Positions 10,742 through 23,306 of a stretch of 64,000 nucleotides of DNA are shown here, piece by piece. The DNA is taken from NCBI GenBank assembly GCA_949318235.1, contig CASGGR010000020.1, positions 248,001-312,000 of the forward strand. The letters are read 5' to 3'. The position numbers and the translations under genes are program-made. The notes beneath the pieces were generated by a model. It was given only the letters and a program-made list of their open reading frames with translations. It did no database searches and had not been told where the DNA came from. This DNA is from Ecdyonurus torrentis (taxonomy: Eukaryota; Arthropoda; Insecta; Ephemeroptera; Heptageniidae). Each line of letters starts with the position of its first letter. Within the stretch, counting starts at the first letter, position 1.

Positions 10742-11511
10742 TAAATACTAAGAATGCTACAGACATCCAATTTGATTAAAAACATAGCTTTTTTAATTCT
10801 CTACAAAAAAGATGTCTTGAACTTTTTTGCTCCGACGCATACTTTTTGGGTTATTGACAATTTTAGTTTTCACTCATCATGTAGCCAAACCAAGTCATGA
10901 AACAAAGTTTCTATTTCAAGAACCAAATGTTATTGAATGATAAAAATCATACTTTTTACACGATTAAAACTAGTTTTGATGATTTCTCAAAAACTAAGAA
11001 TGCTACAGACATCTTATTTAACTCAAAACATAGCTTTTTTAATTCTCTACAAAAAAGATGTCTTGAACTTTTTTGCTCCGACGCATACTTTTTGGGTTAT
11101 TGACAATTTTAGTTTTCACTCATCATGTAGCCAAACCAAGTCATGAAACAGTTTCTATTTCAAGAACCAAATGTTATTGAATAATAAAAATCATACTTTT
11201 TACACGATTAAAACTAGTTTTGATGATTTCTCAAAAACTAAGAATGCTACAGACATCCAATTTGATTAAAAACATAGCTTTTTCAATTCTCTACAAAAAA
11301 CATGTCTTAAACTTTTTTGCTCCGACGCATACTTTTTGGGTTATTGACAATTTTAGTTTTCACTCATCAAGTAGCTAAACTAAGTCATGAAACAAAGTTT
11401 CTATTTCAAGAACTAAATGTTATTGAATGATAAAAATTATACTTTTTACACGATTTAAACTAGTTTTGATGATTTCTCAGAAACTAAGAAAGCTACAGAC
11501 ATCAAATTTAT
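10742..11511 (+). repeat. Transition segment between HOR blocks
   Basis: These roughly three monomers join the 24-mer block to the 9-mer block. The monomer at 10567 is a D/Y chimera (CCAATTTGATTAA followed by CTTTTTTAATTCTC). The next is Y. The monomer at 11059 is a 244-bp K copy whose GAATGATAAAA has become GAATAATAAAA. The one at 11303 is F. No non-satellite sequence is present. Confidence 0.85.
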
Positions 11512-13725
11512 CTCAAAGCATAGCTTTTTTAATCTTCTACAAAAAAGATGTCTTGATATTTTTTGCTCCGACGCATACTTTTTGGGTTAATGACAATTTT
11601 AGTTTTCACTCATCATGTAGCCAAACCATGTCATGAAACAAAGTTTCTATTTCAAGAACTAAATGTTATTGAATGATAAAAATCATACTTTTTACACGAT
11701 TAAAACTAGTTTTGATGATTTCTCAAAAACAAAGAAAGCTACAGACATAAAATTTGACTTAAAACATAGCTTTTTCAATTCTCTACAAAAAAGATGTCTC
11801 GAACTTTTTTACTCCGACTCATACTTTTTGGGTTATTGACAATTTTAGTTTTCACTCATCATGTAGCCAAACCAAGTCATGAAACAAAGTTTCTATTTCA
11901 AGAACCAAATGTTATTGAATGATAAAAATCATACTTTTTACACGATTAAAACTAGTTTTGATGATTTCTCAGAAACTAAGAAAGCTACAGACATCAAATT
12001 TATCTCAAAACATAGCTTTTTCAATTCTCTACAAAAAACATGTCTTAAACTTTTTTGCTCCGACGCATACTTTTTGGGTTATTGACAATTTTAGTTTTCA
12101 CTCATCAAGTAGCTAAACTAAGTCATGAAACAAAGTTTCTATTTCAAGAACTAAATGTTATTGAATGATAAAAATTATACTTTTTACACGATTTAAACTA
12201 GTTTTGATGATTTCTCAGAAACTAAGAAAGCTACAGACATCAAATTTATCTCAAAGCATAGCTTTTTTAATCTTCTACAAAAAAGATGTCTTGATATTTT
12301 TTGCTTCGACGCATACTTTTTGAGTTATTGACAATTTTAGTTTTCACTCATCATGTAGCCAAACCAAGTCATAAAACAAAGTTTCTATTTCAAGAACCAA
12401 ATGTTATTGAATGATAAAAATCATACTTTTTACACGAATAAAACTAGTTTTGATGATTTCTCAAAAACTAAGAATGCTACAGACATCAACTTTGACTCAA
12501 AACATAGCTTCTTCAATTGTCTACAAAAAAGATGTCTTGAACTTTTTTGCTCCGACGCATACTTTTTGGGTTATTGACAATTTTAGTTTTCACTCATCAT
12601 GTAGCCAAACCAAGTCATGAAACAAAGTTTCTATTTCAAGAACCAAATGTTATTGAATGATAAAAATCATACTTTTTACACGAATAAAACTAGTTTTGAT
12701 GATTTCTTAAATACTAAGAATGCTACAGACATCCAATTTGATTAAAAACATAGCTTTTTCAATTCTCTACAAAAAAGATGTCGTGAACTTTTTTGCTTCG
12801 ACGCATACTTTTTGAGTTATTGACAATTTTAGTTTTCACTCATCATGTAGCCAAACCAAGTCATAAAACAAAGTTTCTATTTCAAGAACCAAATGTTATT
12901 GAATGATAAAAATTATACTTTTTACACGAATAAAACTAGTTTTGATGATTTCTCAAAAACTAAGAATGCTACAGACATCTTATTTAACTCAAAACATAGC
13001 TTTTTTAATTCTCTACAAAAAAGATGACTTGAACTTTTTTGCTCCGACGCATACTTTTTGGGTTATTGACAATTTTAGTTTTCACTCATCATGTAGCCAA
13101 ACCAAGTCATGAAACAAAGTTTCTATTTCAAGAACCAAATGTTATTGAATGATAAAAATCATACTTTTTACACGATTAAAACTAGTTTTGATGATTTCTC
13201 AAAAACTAAGAATGCTACAGACATCAAATTTGACTCAAAACATAGCTTCTTCAATTCTCTACAAAAAAGATGTCTTGAACTTTTTTGCTCCGACGCATAC
13301 TTTTTGGGTTATTGACAATTTTAGTTTTCACTCATCATGTAGCCAAACCAAGTCATGAAACAAAGTTTCTATTTCAAGAACCAAATGTTATTGAATGATA
13401 AAAATCATACTTTTTACACGAATAAAACTAGTTTTGATGATTTCTTAAATACTAAGAATGCTACAGACATCCAATTTGATTAAAAACATAGCTTTTTCAA
13501 TTCTCTACAAAAAAGATGTCGTAAACTTTTTTGCTTCGACGCATACTTTTTGAGTTATTGACAATTTTAGTTTTCACTCATCATGTAGCCAAACCAAGTC
13601 ATAAAACAAAGTTTCTATTTCAAGAACCAAATGTTATTGAATGATAAAAATTATACTTTTTACACGAATAAAACTAGTTTTGATGATTTCTCAAAAACTA
13701 AGAATGCTACAGACATCTTATTTAA
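11512..13725 (+). repeat. 9-monomer HOR (2214 bp), copy 1
   Basis: This is a tandem duplication with period exactly 9 x 246 = 2214 bp. The class order is A, an E/K chimera (monomer at 11795), F, N, D, Y, N, D, then a Y/F chimera (monomer at 13517). Shared markers are GATGACTTGAAC (13023, 15237) and the E/K chimera. Private bases are ATCAACTTTGAC near 12486, where the second copy has ATCAAATTTGAC, and GTCGTAAAC near 13519. Boundaries are uncertain by about 20 bp because the flanks are similar. Confidence 0.9.
11795..12040 (+). repeat. Chimeric E/K monomer
   Basis: The tail starts as E (CTCAGAAAC, GAAAGC, AAATTTATCTC), then switches to CTTTTTCAATTCTC and the K junction AAAAAACATGTCTTAAAC. Copies occur at 14009 and 24336 through the 2214-bp and 10327-bp duplications. 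The join lies near offset 222-228. Confidence 0.78.
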
Positions 13726-13762
13726 CTCAAAGCATAGCTTTTTTAATCTTCTACAAAAAAGA
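13517..13762 (+). repeat. Chimeric Y/F monomer
   Basis: Its first part is Y (CTTATTTAACTC) and its end is F (AAAGCATAG, TTTTAATCTTCTAC, TTGATATT junction). This monomer holds the junction between the two 2214-bp copies. Y/F joins with a different downstream head (GCTTCG, GAGTT) occur at 17697, 21139, 28024, 32204 and 35646. Confidence 0.78.
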
Positions 13763-15939
13763 TGTCTTGATATTTTTTGCTCCGACGCATACTTTTTGGG
13801 TTAATGACAATTTTAGTTTTCACTCATCATGTAGCCAAACCATGTCATGAAACAAAGTTTCTATTTCAAGAACTAAATGTTATTGAATGATAAAAATCAT
13901 ACTTTTTACACGATTAAAACTAGTTTTGATGATTTCTCAAAAACAAAGAAAGCTACAGACATAAAATTTGACTTAAAACATAGCTTTTTCAATTCTCTAC
14001 AAAAAAGATGTCTCGAACTTTTTTACTCCGACTCATACTTTTTGGGTTATTGACAATTTTAGTTTTCACTCATCATGTAGCCAAACCAAGTCATGAAACA
14101 AAGTTTCTATTTCAAGAACCAAATGTTATTGAATGATAAAAATCATACTTTTTACACGATTAAAACTAGTTTTGATGATTTCTCAGAAACTAAGAAAGCT
14201 ACAGACATCAAATTTATCTCAAAACATAGCTTTTTCAATTCTCTACAAAAAACATGTCTTAAACTTTTTTGCTCCGACGCATACTTTTTGGGTTATTGAC
14301 AATTTTAGTTTTCACTCATCAAGTAGCTAAACTAAGTCATGAAACAAAGTTTCTATTTCAAGAACTAAATGTTATTGAATGATAAAAATTATACTTTTTA
14401 CACGATTTAAACTAGTTTTGATGATTTCTCAGAAACTAAGAAAGCTACAGACATCAAATTTATCTCAAAGCATAGCTTTTTTAATCTTCTACAAAAAAGA
14501 TGTCTTGATATTTTTTGCTTCGACGCATACTTTTTGAGTTATTGACAATTTTAGTTTTCACTCATCATGTAGCCAAACCAAGTCATAAAACAAAGTTTCT
14601 ATTTCAAGAACCAAATGTTATTGAATGATAAAAATCATACTTTTTACACGAATAAAACTAGTTTTGATGATTTCTCAAAAACTAAGAATGCTACAGACAT
14701 CAAATTTGACTCAAAACATAGCTTCTTCAATTGTCTACAAAAAAGATGTCTTGAACTTTTTTGCTCCGACGCATACTTTTTGGGTTATTGACAATTTTAG
14801 TTTTCACTCATCATGTAGCCAAACCAAGTCATGAAACAAAGTTTCTATTTCAAGAACCAAATGTTATTGAATGATAAAAATCATACTTTTTACACGAATA
14901 AAACTAGTTTTGATGATTTCTTAAATACTAAGAATGCTACAGACATCCAATTTGATTAAGAACATAGCTTTTTCAATTCTCTACAAAAAAGATGTCGTGA
15001 ACTTTTTTGCTTCGACGCATACTTTTTGAGTTATTGACAATTTTAGTTTTCACTCATCATGTAGCCAAACCAAGTCATAAAACAAAGTTTCTATTTCAAG
15101 AACCAAATGTTATTGAATGATAAAAATTATACTTTTTACACGAATAAAACTAGTTTTGATGATTTCTCAAAAACTAAGAATGCTACAGACATCTTATTTA
15201 ACTCAAAACATAGCTTTTTTAATTCTCTACAAAAAAGATGACTTGAACTTTTTTGCTCCGACGCATACTTTTTGGGTTATTGACAATTTTAGTTTTCACT
15301 CATCATGTAGCCAAACCAAGTCATGAAACAAAGTTTCTATTTCAAGAACCAAATGTTATTGAATGATAAAAATCATACTTTTTACACGATTAAAACTAGT
15401 TTTGATGATTTCTCAAAAACTAAGAATGCTACAGACATCAAATTTGACTCAAAACATAGCTTCTTCAATTCTCTACAAAAAAGATGTCTTGAACTTTTTT
15501 GCTCCGACGCATACTTTTTGGGTTATTGACAATTTTAGTTTTCACTCATCATGTAGCCAAACCAAGTCATGAAACAAAGTTTCTATTTCAAGAACCAAAT
15601 GTTATTGAATGATAAAAATCATACTTTTTACACGAATAAAACTAGTTTTGATGATTTCTTAAATACTAAGAATGCTACAGACATCCAATTTGATTAAAAA
15701 CATAGCTTTTTCAATTCTCTACAAAAAAGATGTCGTGAACTTTTTTGCTTCGACGCATACTTTTTGAGTTATTGACAATTTTAGTTTTCACTCATCATGT
15801 AGCCAAACCAAGTCATAAAACAAAGTTTCTATTTCAAGAACCAAATGTTATTGAATGATAAAAATTATACTTTTTACACGAATAAAACTAGTTTTGATGA
15901 TTTCTCAAAAACTAAGAATGCTACAGACATCTTATTTAA
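13726..15939 (+). repeat. 9-monomer HOR (2214 bp), copy 2
   Basis: Second copy of the 2214-bp unit. It starts in the Y/F chimeric monomer where the tail switches to CTCAAAGCATAG, and ends where 15946 has A for the G at 13732. Its private base is G in GATTAAGAAC (14960). That base is inherited by the distant copies at 25280 and 29467, which dates the larger duplication after this one. Confidence 0.9.
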
Positions 15940-18900
15940 CTCAAAACATAGCTTTTTTAATTCTCTACAAAAAAGATGTCTTGAACTTTTTTGCTCCGAC
16001 GCATACTTTTTGGGTTATTGACAATTTTAGTTTTCACTCATCATGTAGCCAAACCAAGTCATGAAACAAAGTTTCTATTTCAAGAACCAAATGTTATTGA
16101 ATGATAAAAATCATACTTTTTACACGATTAAAACTAGTTTTGATGATTTCTCAAATACTAAGAATGCTACAGACATCCAATTTGATTAAAAACATAGCTT
16201 TTTCAATTGTCTACAAAAAAGATGTCTTGAACTTTTTTGCTTCGACGCATACTTTTTGAGTTATTGACAATTTTAGTTTTCACTCATCATGTAGCCAAAC
16301 CAAGTCATAAAACAAAGTTTCTATTTCAAGAACCAAATGTTATTGAATGATAAAAATCATACTTTTTACACGAATAAAACTAGTTTTGATGATTTCTCAA
16401 AAACTAAGAATGCTACAGACATCTTATTTAACTCAAAACATAGCTTTTTTAATTCTCTACAAAAAAGATGTCTTGAACTTTTTTGCTCCGACGCATACTT
16501 TTTGGGTTATTGACAATTTTAGTTTTCACTCATCATGTAGCCAAACCAAGTCATGAAACAGTTTCTATTTCAAGAACCAAATGTTATTGAATGATAAAAA
16601 TCATACTTTTTACACGATTAAAACTAGTTTTGATGATTTCTCAAAAACTAAGAATGCTACAGACATCCAATTTGATTAAAAACATAGCTTTTTCAATTCT
16701 CTACAAAAAACATGTCTTAAACTTTTTTGCTCCGACGCATACTTTTTGGGTTATTGACAATTTTAGTTTTCACTCATCAAGTAGCTAAACTAAGTCATGA
16801 AACAAAGTTTCTATTTCAAGAACTAAATGTTATTGAATGATAAAAATTATACTTTTTACACGATTTAAACTAGTTTTGATGATTTCTCAGAAACTAAGAA
16901 AGCTACAGACATCAAATTTATCTCAAAGCATAGCTTTTTTAATCTTCTACAAAAAAGATGTCTTGATATTTTTTGCTCCGACGCATACTTTTTGGGTTAA
17001 TGACAATTTTAGTTTTCACTCATCATGTAGCCAAACCATGTCATGAAACAAAGTTTCTATTTCAAGAACTAAATGTTATTGAATGATAAAAATCATACTT
17101 TTTACACGATTAAAACTAGTTTTGATGATTTCTCAAAAACAAAGAAAGCTACAGACATAAAATTTGACTTAAAACATAGCTTTTTCAATTCTCTACAAAA
17201 AAGATGTCTCGAACTTTTTTACTCCGACTCATACTTTTTGGGTTATTGACAATTTTAGTTTTCACTCATCATGTAGCCAAACCAAGTCATGAAACAAAGT
17301 TTCTATTTCAAGAACCAAATGTTATTGAATGATAAAAATCATACTTTTTACACGATTAAAACTAGTTTTGATGATTTCTCAAAAACTAAGAATGCTACAG
17401 ACATCAAATTTGACTCAAAACATAGCTTCTTCAATTGTCTACAAAAAAGATGTCTTGAACTTTTTTGCTCCGACGCATACTTTTTGGGTTATTGACAATT
17501 TTAGTTTTCACTCATCATGTAGCCAAACCAAGTCATGAAACAAAGTTTCTATTTCAAGAACCAAATGTTATTGAATGATAAAAATCATACTTTTTACACG
17601 AATAAAACTAGTTTTGATGATTTCTTAAATACTAAGAATGCTACAGACATCCAATTTGATTAAAAACATAGCTTTTTCAATTCTCTACAAAAAAGATGTC
17701 GTGAACTTTTTTGCTTCGACGCATACTTTTTGAGTTATTGACAATTTTAGTTTTCACTCATCATGTAGCCAAACCAAGTCATAAAACAAAGTTTCTATTT
17801 CAAGAACCAAATGTTATTGAATGATAAAAATTATACTTTTTACACGAATAAAACTAGTTTTGATGATTTCTCAAAAACTAAGAATGCTACAGACATCTTA
17901 TTTAACTCAAAGCATAGCTTTTTTAATCTTCTACAAAAAAGATGTCTTGATATTTTTTGCTTCGACGCATACTTTTTGAGTTATTGACAATTTTAGTTTT
18001 CACTCATCATGTAGCCAAACCAAGTCATAAAACAAAGTTTCTATTTCAAGAACCAAATGTTATTGAATGATAAAAATCATACTTTTTACACGAATAAAAC
18101 TAGTTTTGATGATTTCTCAAAAACTAAGAATGCTACAGACATCAAATTTGACTCAAAACATAGCTTCTTCAATTCTCTACAAAAAAGATGTCTTGAACTT
18201 TTTTGCTCCGACGCATACTTTTTGGGTTATTGACAATTTTAGTTTTCACTCATCATGTAGCCAAACCAAGTCATGAAACAAAGTTTCTATTTCAAGAACC
18301 AAATGTTATTGAATGATAAAAATCATACTTTTTACACGAATAAAACTAGTTTTGATGATTTCTTAAATACTAAGAATGCTACAGACATCCAATTTGATTA
18401 AAAACATAGCTTTTTCAATTCTCTACAAAAAAGATGTCGTGAACTTTTTTGCTTCGACGCATACTTTTTGAGTTATTGACAATTTTAGTTTTCACTCATC
18501 ATGTAGCCAAACCAAGTCATAAAACAAAGTTTCTATTTCAAGAACCAAATGTTATTGAATGATAAAAATTATACTTTTTACACGAATAAAACTAGTTTTG
18601 ATGATTTCTCAAAAACTAAGAATGCTACAGACATCTTATTTAACTCAAAACATAGCTTTTTTAATTCTCTACAAAAAAGATGTCTTGAACTTTTTTGCTC
18701 CGACGCATACTTTTTGGGTTATTGACAATTTTAGTTTTCACTCATCATGTAGCCAAACCAAGTCATGAAACAAAGTTTCTATTTCAAGAACCAAATGTTA
18801 TTGAATGATAAAAATCATACTTTTTACACGATTAAAACTAGTTTTGATGATTTCTCAAATACTAAGAATGCTACAGACATCCAATTTGATTAAAAACATA

Positions 18901-21384
18901 GCTTCTTCAATTCTCTACAAAAAAGATGTCTTGAACTTTTTTGCTCCGACGCATACTTTTTGGGTTATTGACAATTTTAGTTTTCACTCATCATGTAGCC
19001 AAACCAAGTCATGAAACAAAGTTTCTATTTCAAGAACCAAATGTTATTGAATGATAAAAATCATACTTTTTACACGAATAAAACTAGTTTTGATGATTTC
19101 TTAAATACTAAGAATGCTACAGACATCCAATTTGATTAAAAACATAGCTTTTTCAATTCTCTACAAAAAAGATGTCGTGAACTTTTTTGCTTCGACGCAT
19201 ACTTTTTGAGTTATTGACAATTTTAGTTTTCACTCATCATGTAGCCAAACCAAGTCATAAAACAAAGTTTCTATTTCAAGAACCAAATGTTATTGAATGA
19301 TAAAAATTATACTTTTTACACGAATAAAACTAGTTTTGATGATTTCTCAAAAACTAAGAATGCTACAGACATCTTATTTAACTCAAAACATAGCTTTTTT
19401 AATTCTCTACAAAAAAGATGTCTTGAACTTTTTTGCTCCGACGCATACTTTTTGGGTTATTGACAATTTTAGTTTTCACTCATCATGTAGCCAAACCAAG
19501 TCATGAAACAAAGTTTCTATTTCAAGAACCAAATGTTATTGAATGATAAAAATCATACTTTTTACACGATTAAAACTAGTTTTGATGATTTCTCAAATAC
19601 TAAGAATGCTACAGACATCCAATTTGATTAAAAACATAGCTTTTTCAATTGTCTACAAAAAAGATGTCTTGAACTTTTTTGCTTCGACGCATACTTTTTG
19701 AGTTATTGACAATTTTAGTTTTCACTCATCATGTAGCCAAACCAAGTCATAAAACAAAGTTTCTATTTCAAGAACCAAATGTTATTGAATGATAAAAATC
19801 ATACTTTTTACACGAATAAAACTAGTTTTGATGATTTCTCAAAAACTAAGAATGCTACAGACATCTTATTTAACTCAAAACATAGCTTTTTTAATTCTCT
19901 ACAAAAAAGATGTCTTGAACTTTTTTGCTCCGACGCATACTTTTTGGGTTATTGACAATTTTAGTTTTCACTCATCATGTAGCCAAACCAAGTCATGAAA
20001 CAGTTTCTATTTCAAGAACCAAATGTTATTGAATGATAAAAATCATACTTTTTACACGATTAAAACTAGTTTTGATGATTTCTCAAAAACTAAGAATGCT
20101 ACAGACATCCAATTTGATTAAAAACATAGCTTTTTCAATTCTCTACAAAAAACATGTCTTAAACTTTTTTGCTCCGACGCATACTTTTTGGGTTATTGAC
20201 AATTTTAGTTTTCACTCATCAAGTAGCTAAACTAAGTCATGAAACAAAGTTTCTATTTCAAGAACTAAATGTTATTGAATGATAAAAATTATACTTTTTA
20301 CACGATTTAAACTAGTTTTGATGATTTCTCAGAAACTAAGAAAGCTACAGACATCAAATTTATCTCAAAGCATAGCTTTTTTAATCTTCTACAAAAAAGA
20401 TGTCTTGATATTTTTTGCTCCGACGCATACTTTTTGGGTTAATGACAATTTTAGTTTTCACTCATCATGTAGCCAAACCATGTCATGAAACAAAGTTTCT
20501 ATTTCAAGAACTAAATGTTATTGAATGATAAAAATCATACTTTTTACACGATTAAAACTAGTTTTGATGATTTCTCAAAAACAAAGAAAGCTACAGACAT
20601 AAAATTTGACTTAAAACATAGCTTTTTCAATTCTCTACAAAAAAGATGTCTCGAACTTTTTTACTCCGACTCATACTTTTTGGGTTATTGACAATTTTAG
20701 TTTTCACTCATCATGTAGCCAAACCAAGTCATGAAACAAAGTTTCTATTTCAAGAACCAAATGTTATTGAATGATAAAAATCATACTTTTTACACGATTA
20801 AAACTAGTTTTGATGATTTCTCAAAAACTAAGAATGCTACAGACATCAAATTTGACTCAAAACATAGCTTCTTCAATTCTCTACAAAAAAGATGTCTTGA
20901 ACTTTTTTGCTCCGACGCATACTTTTTGGGTTATTGACAATTTTAGTTTTCACTCATCATGTAGCCAAACCAAGTCATGAAACAAAGTTTCTATTTCAAG
21001 AACCAAATGTTATTGAATGATAAAAATCATACTTTTTACACGAATAAAACTAGTTTTGATGATTTCTTAAATACTAAGAATGCTACAGACATCCAATTTG
21101 ATTAAAAACATAGCTTTTTCAATTCTCTACAAAAAAGATGTCGTGAACTTTTTTGCTTCGACGCATACTTTTTGAGTTATTGACAATTTTAGTTTTCACT
21201 CATCATGTAGCCAAACCAAGTCATAAAACAAAGTTTCTATTTCAAGAACCAAATGTTATTGAATGATAAAAATTATACTTTTTACACGAATAAAACTAGT
21301 TTTGATGATTTCTCAAAAACTAAGAATGCTACAGACATCTTATTTAACTCAAAGCATAGCTTTTTTAATCTTCTACAAAAAAGA

Positions 21385-21629
21385 TGTCTTGATATTTTTT
21401 GCTTCGACGCATACTTTTGAGTTATTGACAATTTTAGTTTTCACTCATCATGTAGCCAAACCAAGTCATAAAACAAAGTTTCTATTTCAAGAACCAAATG
21501 TTATTGAATGATAAAAATCATACTTTTTACACGAATAAAACTAGTTTTGATGATTTCTCAAAAACTAAGAATGCTACAGACATCAAATTTGACTCAAAAC
21601 ATAGCTTCTTCAATTGTCTACAAAAAAGA
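21385..21629 (+). repeat. 245-bp monomer with private 1-bp deletion
   Basis: CATACTTTTTGAG has become CATACTTTTGAG (21410-21421), a loss of one T from a T5 run. The copies of this monomer in the long duplication (28264 region and 35892 region) keep T5. The deletion therefore arose after the duplication, or is a sequencing error in a homopolymer. It fuses two short frames into the longest open frame in the window (21263-21511, 82 codons), which has no sign of being a gene. Confidence 0.85.
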
Positions 21630-23306
21630 TGTCTTGAACTTTTTTGCTCCGACGCATACTTTTTGGGTTATTGACAATTTTAGTTTTCACTCATCATGTA
21701 GCCAAACCAAGTCATGAAACAAAGTTTCTATTTCAAGAACCAAATGTTATTGAATGATAAAAATCATACTTTTTACACGAATAAAACTAGTTTTGATGAT
21801 TTCTTAAATACTAAGAATGCTACAGACATCCAATTTGATTAAAAACATAGCTTTTTCAATTCTCTACAAAAAAGATGTCGTGAACTTTTTTGCTTCGACG
21901 CATACTTTTTGAGTTATTGACAATTTTAGTTTTCACTCATCATGTAGCCAAACCAAGTCATAAAACAAAGTTTCTATTTCAAGAACCAAATGTTATTGAA
22001 TGATAAAAATTATACTTTTTACACGAATAAAACTAGTTTTGATGATTTCTCAAAAACTAAGAATGCTACAGACATCTTATTTAACTCAAAACATAGCTTT
22101 TTTAATTCTCTACAAAAAAGATGACTTGAACTTTTTTGCTCCGACGCATACTTTTTGGGTTATTGACAATTTTAGTTTTCACTCATCATGTAGCCAAACC
22201 AAGTCATGAAACAAAGTTTCTATTTCAAGAACCAAATGTTATTGAATGATAAAAATCATACTTTTTACACGATTAAAACTAGTTTTGATGATTTCTCAAA
22301 AACTAAGAATGCTACAGACATCAAATTTGACTCAAAACATAGCTTCTTCAATTCTCTACAAAAAAGATGTCTTGAACTTTTTTGCTCCGACGCATACTTT
22401 TTGGGTTATTGACAATTTTAGTTTTCACTCATCATGTAGCCAAACCAAGTCATGAAACAAAGTTTCTATTTCAAGAACCAAATGTTATTGAATGATAAAA
22501 ATCATACTTTTTACACGAATAAAACTAGTTTTGATGATTTCTTAAATACTAAGAATGCTACAGACATCCGATTTGATTAAAAACATAGCTTTTTCAATTC
22601 TCTACAAAAAAGATGTCGTGAACTTTTTTGCTTCGACGCATACTTTTTGAGTTATTGACAATTTTAGTTTTCACTCATCATGTAGCCAAACCAAGTCATA
22701 AAACAAAGTTTCTATTTCAAGAACCAAATGTTATTGAATGATAAAAATTATACTTTTTACACGAATAAAACTAGTTTTGATGATTTCTCAAAAACTAAGA
22801 ATGCTACAGACATTTTATTTAACTCAAAACATAGCTTTTTTAATTCTCTACAAAAAAGATGTCTTGAACTTTTTTGCTCCGACGCATACTTTTTGGGTTA
22901 TTGACAATTTTAGTTTTCACTCATCATGTAGCCAAACCAAGTCATGAAACAAAGTTTCTATTTCAAGAACCAAATGTTATTGAATGATAAAAATCATACT
23001 TTTTACACGATTAAAACTAGTTTTGATGATTTCTCAAAAACTAAGAATGCTACAGACATCAAATTAAACTCAAAACATAGCTTTTTTAATTCTCTACAAA
23101 AAAGAAATCTTAAACTTTTTTGCTCCGACGCATACTTTTTGGGTTATTGACAGTTTTAGTTTTCACTCATCAAGTAGCCAAACTAAGTCATGAAACAAAG
23201 TTTCTATTTCAAGAACTAAATGTTATTGAATGATAAAAATCATACTTTTTACACGAATAAAACTAGTTTTGATGATTTCTCAAAAACTAAGAATGCTACA
23301 GACATT

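Larger units (their letters stand above)
12980..23306 (+). repeat. 42-monomer (10327-bp) HOR, copy 1
   Basis: Sequence from 12980 recurs from 23307 at a shift of 10327 bp. That is 42 monomers minus two 2-bp deletions (monomers at 16469 and 19911) and one 1-bp deletion near 21417. The unit includes the second 2214-bp 9-mer plus Y, D-like, K, F, A, N and D monomers. A distinctive group lies at 22614-23351: CATTTTATTT in place of CATCTTATTT, AAATTAAACTC, GAAATCTTAAAC, GACAGTTTT and CATCCGATTTG (22567). It is reproduced near 37072-37690. At this scale the unit is a true long-range HOR, not simple monomer repetition. Confidence 0.88.

Noticed and set aside
21263..21511. 82-codon open frame, the longest in the window
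   Set aside because: It exists only because of a one-base deletion in a T run near 21417. Its duplicates elsewhere lack the deletion and the frame.
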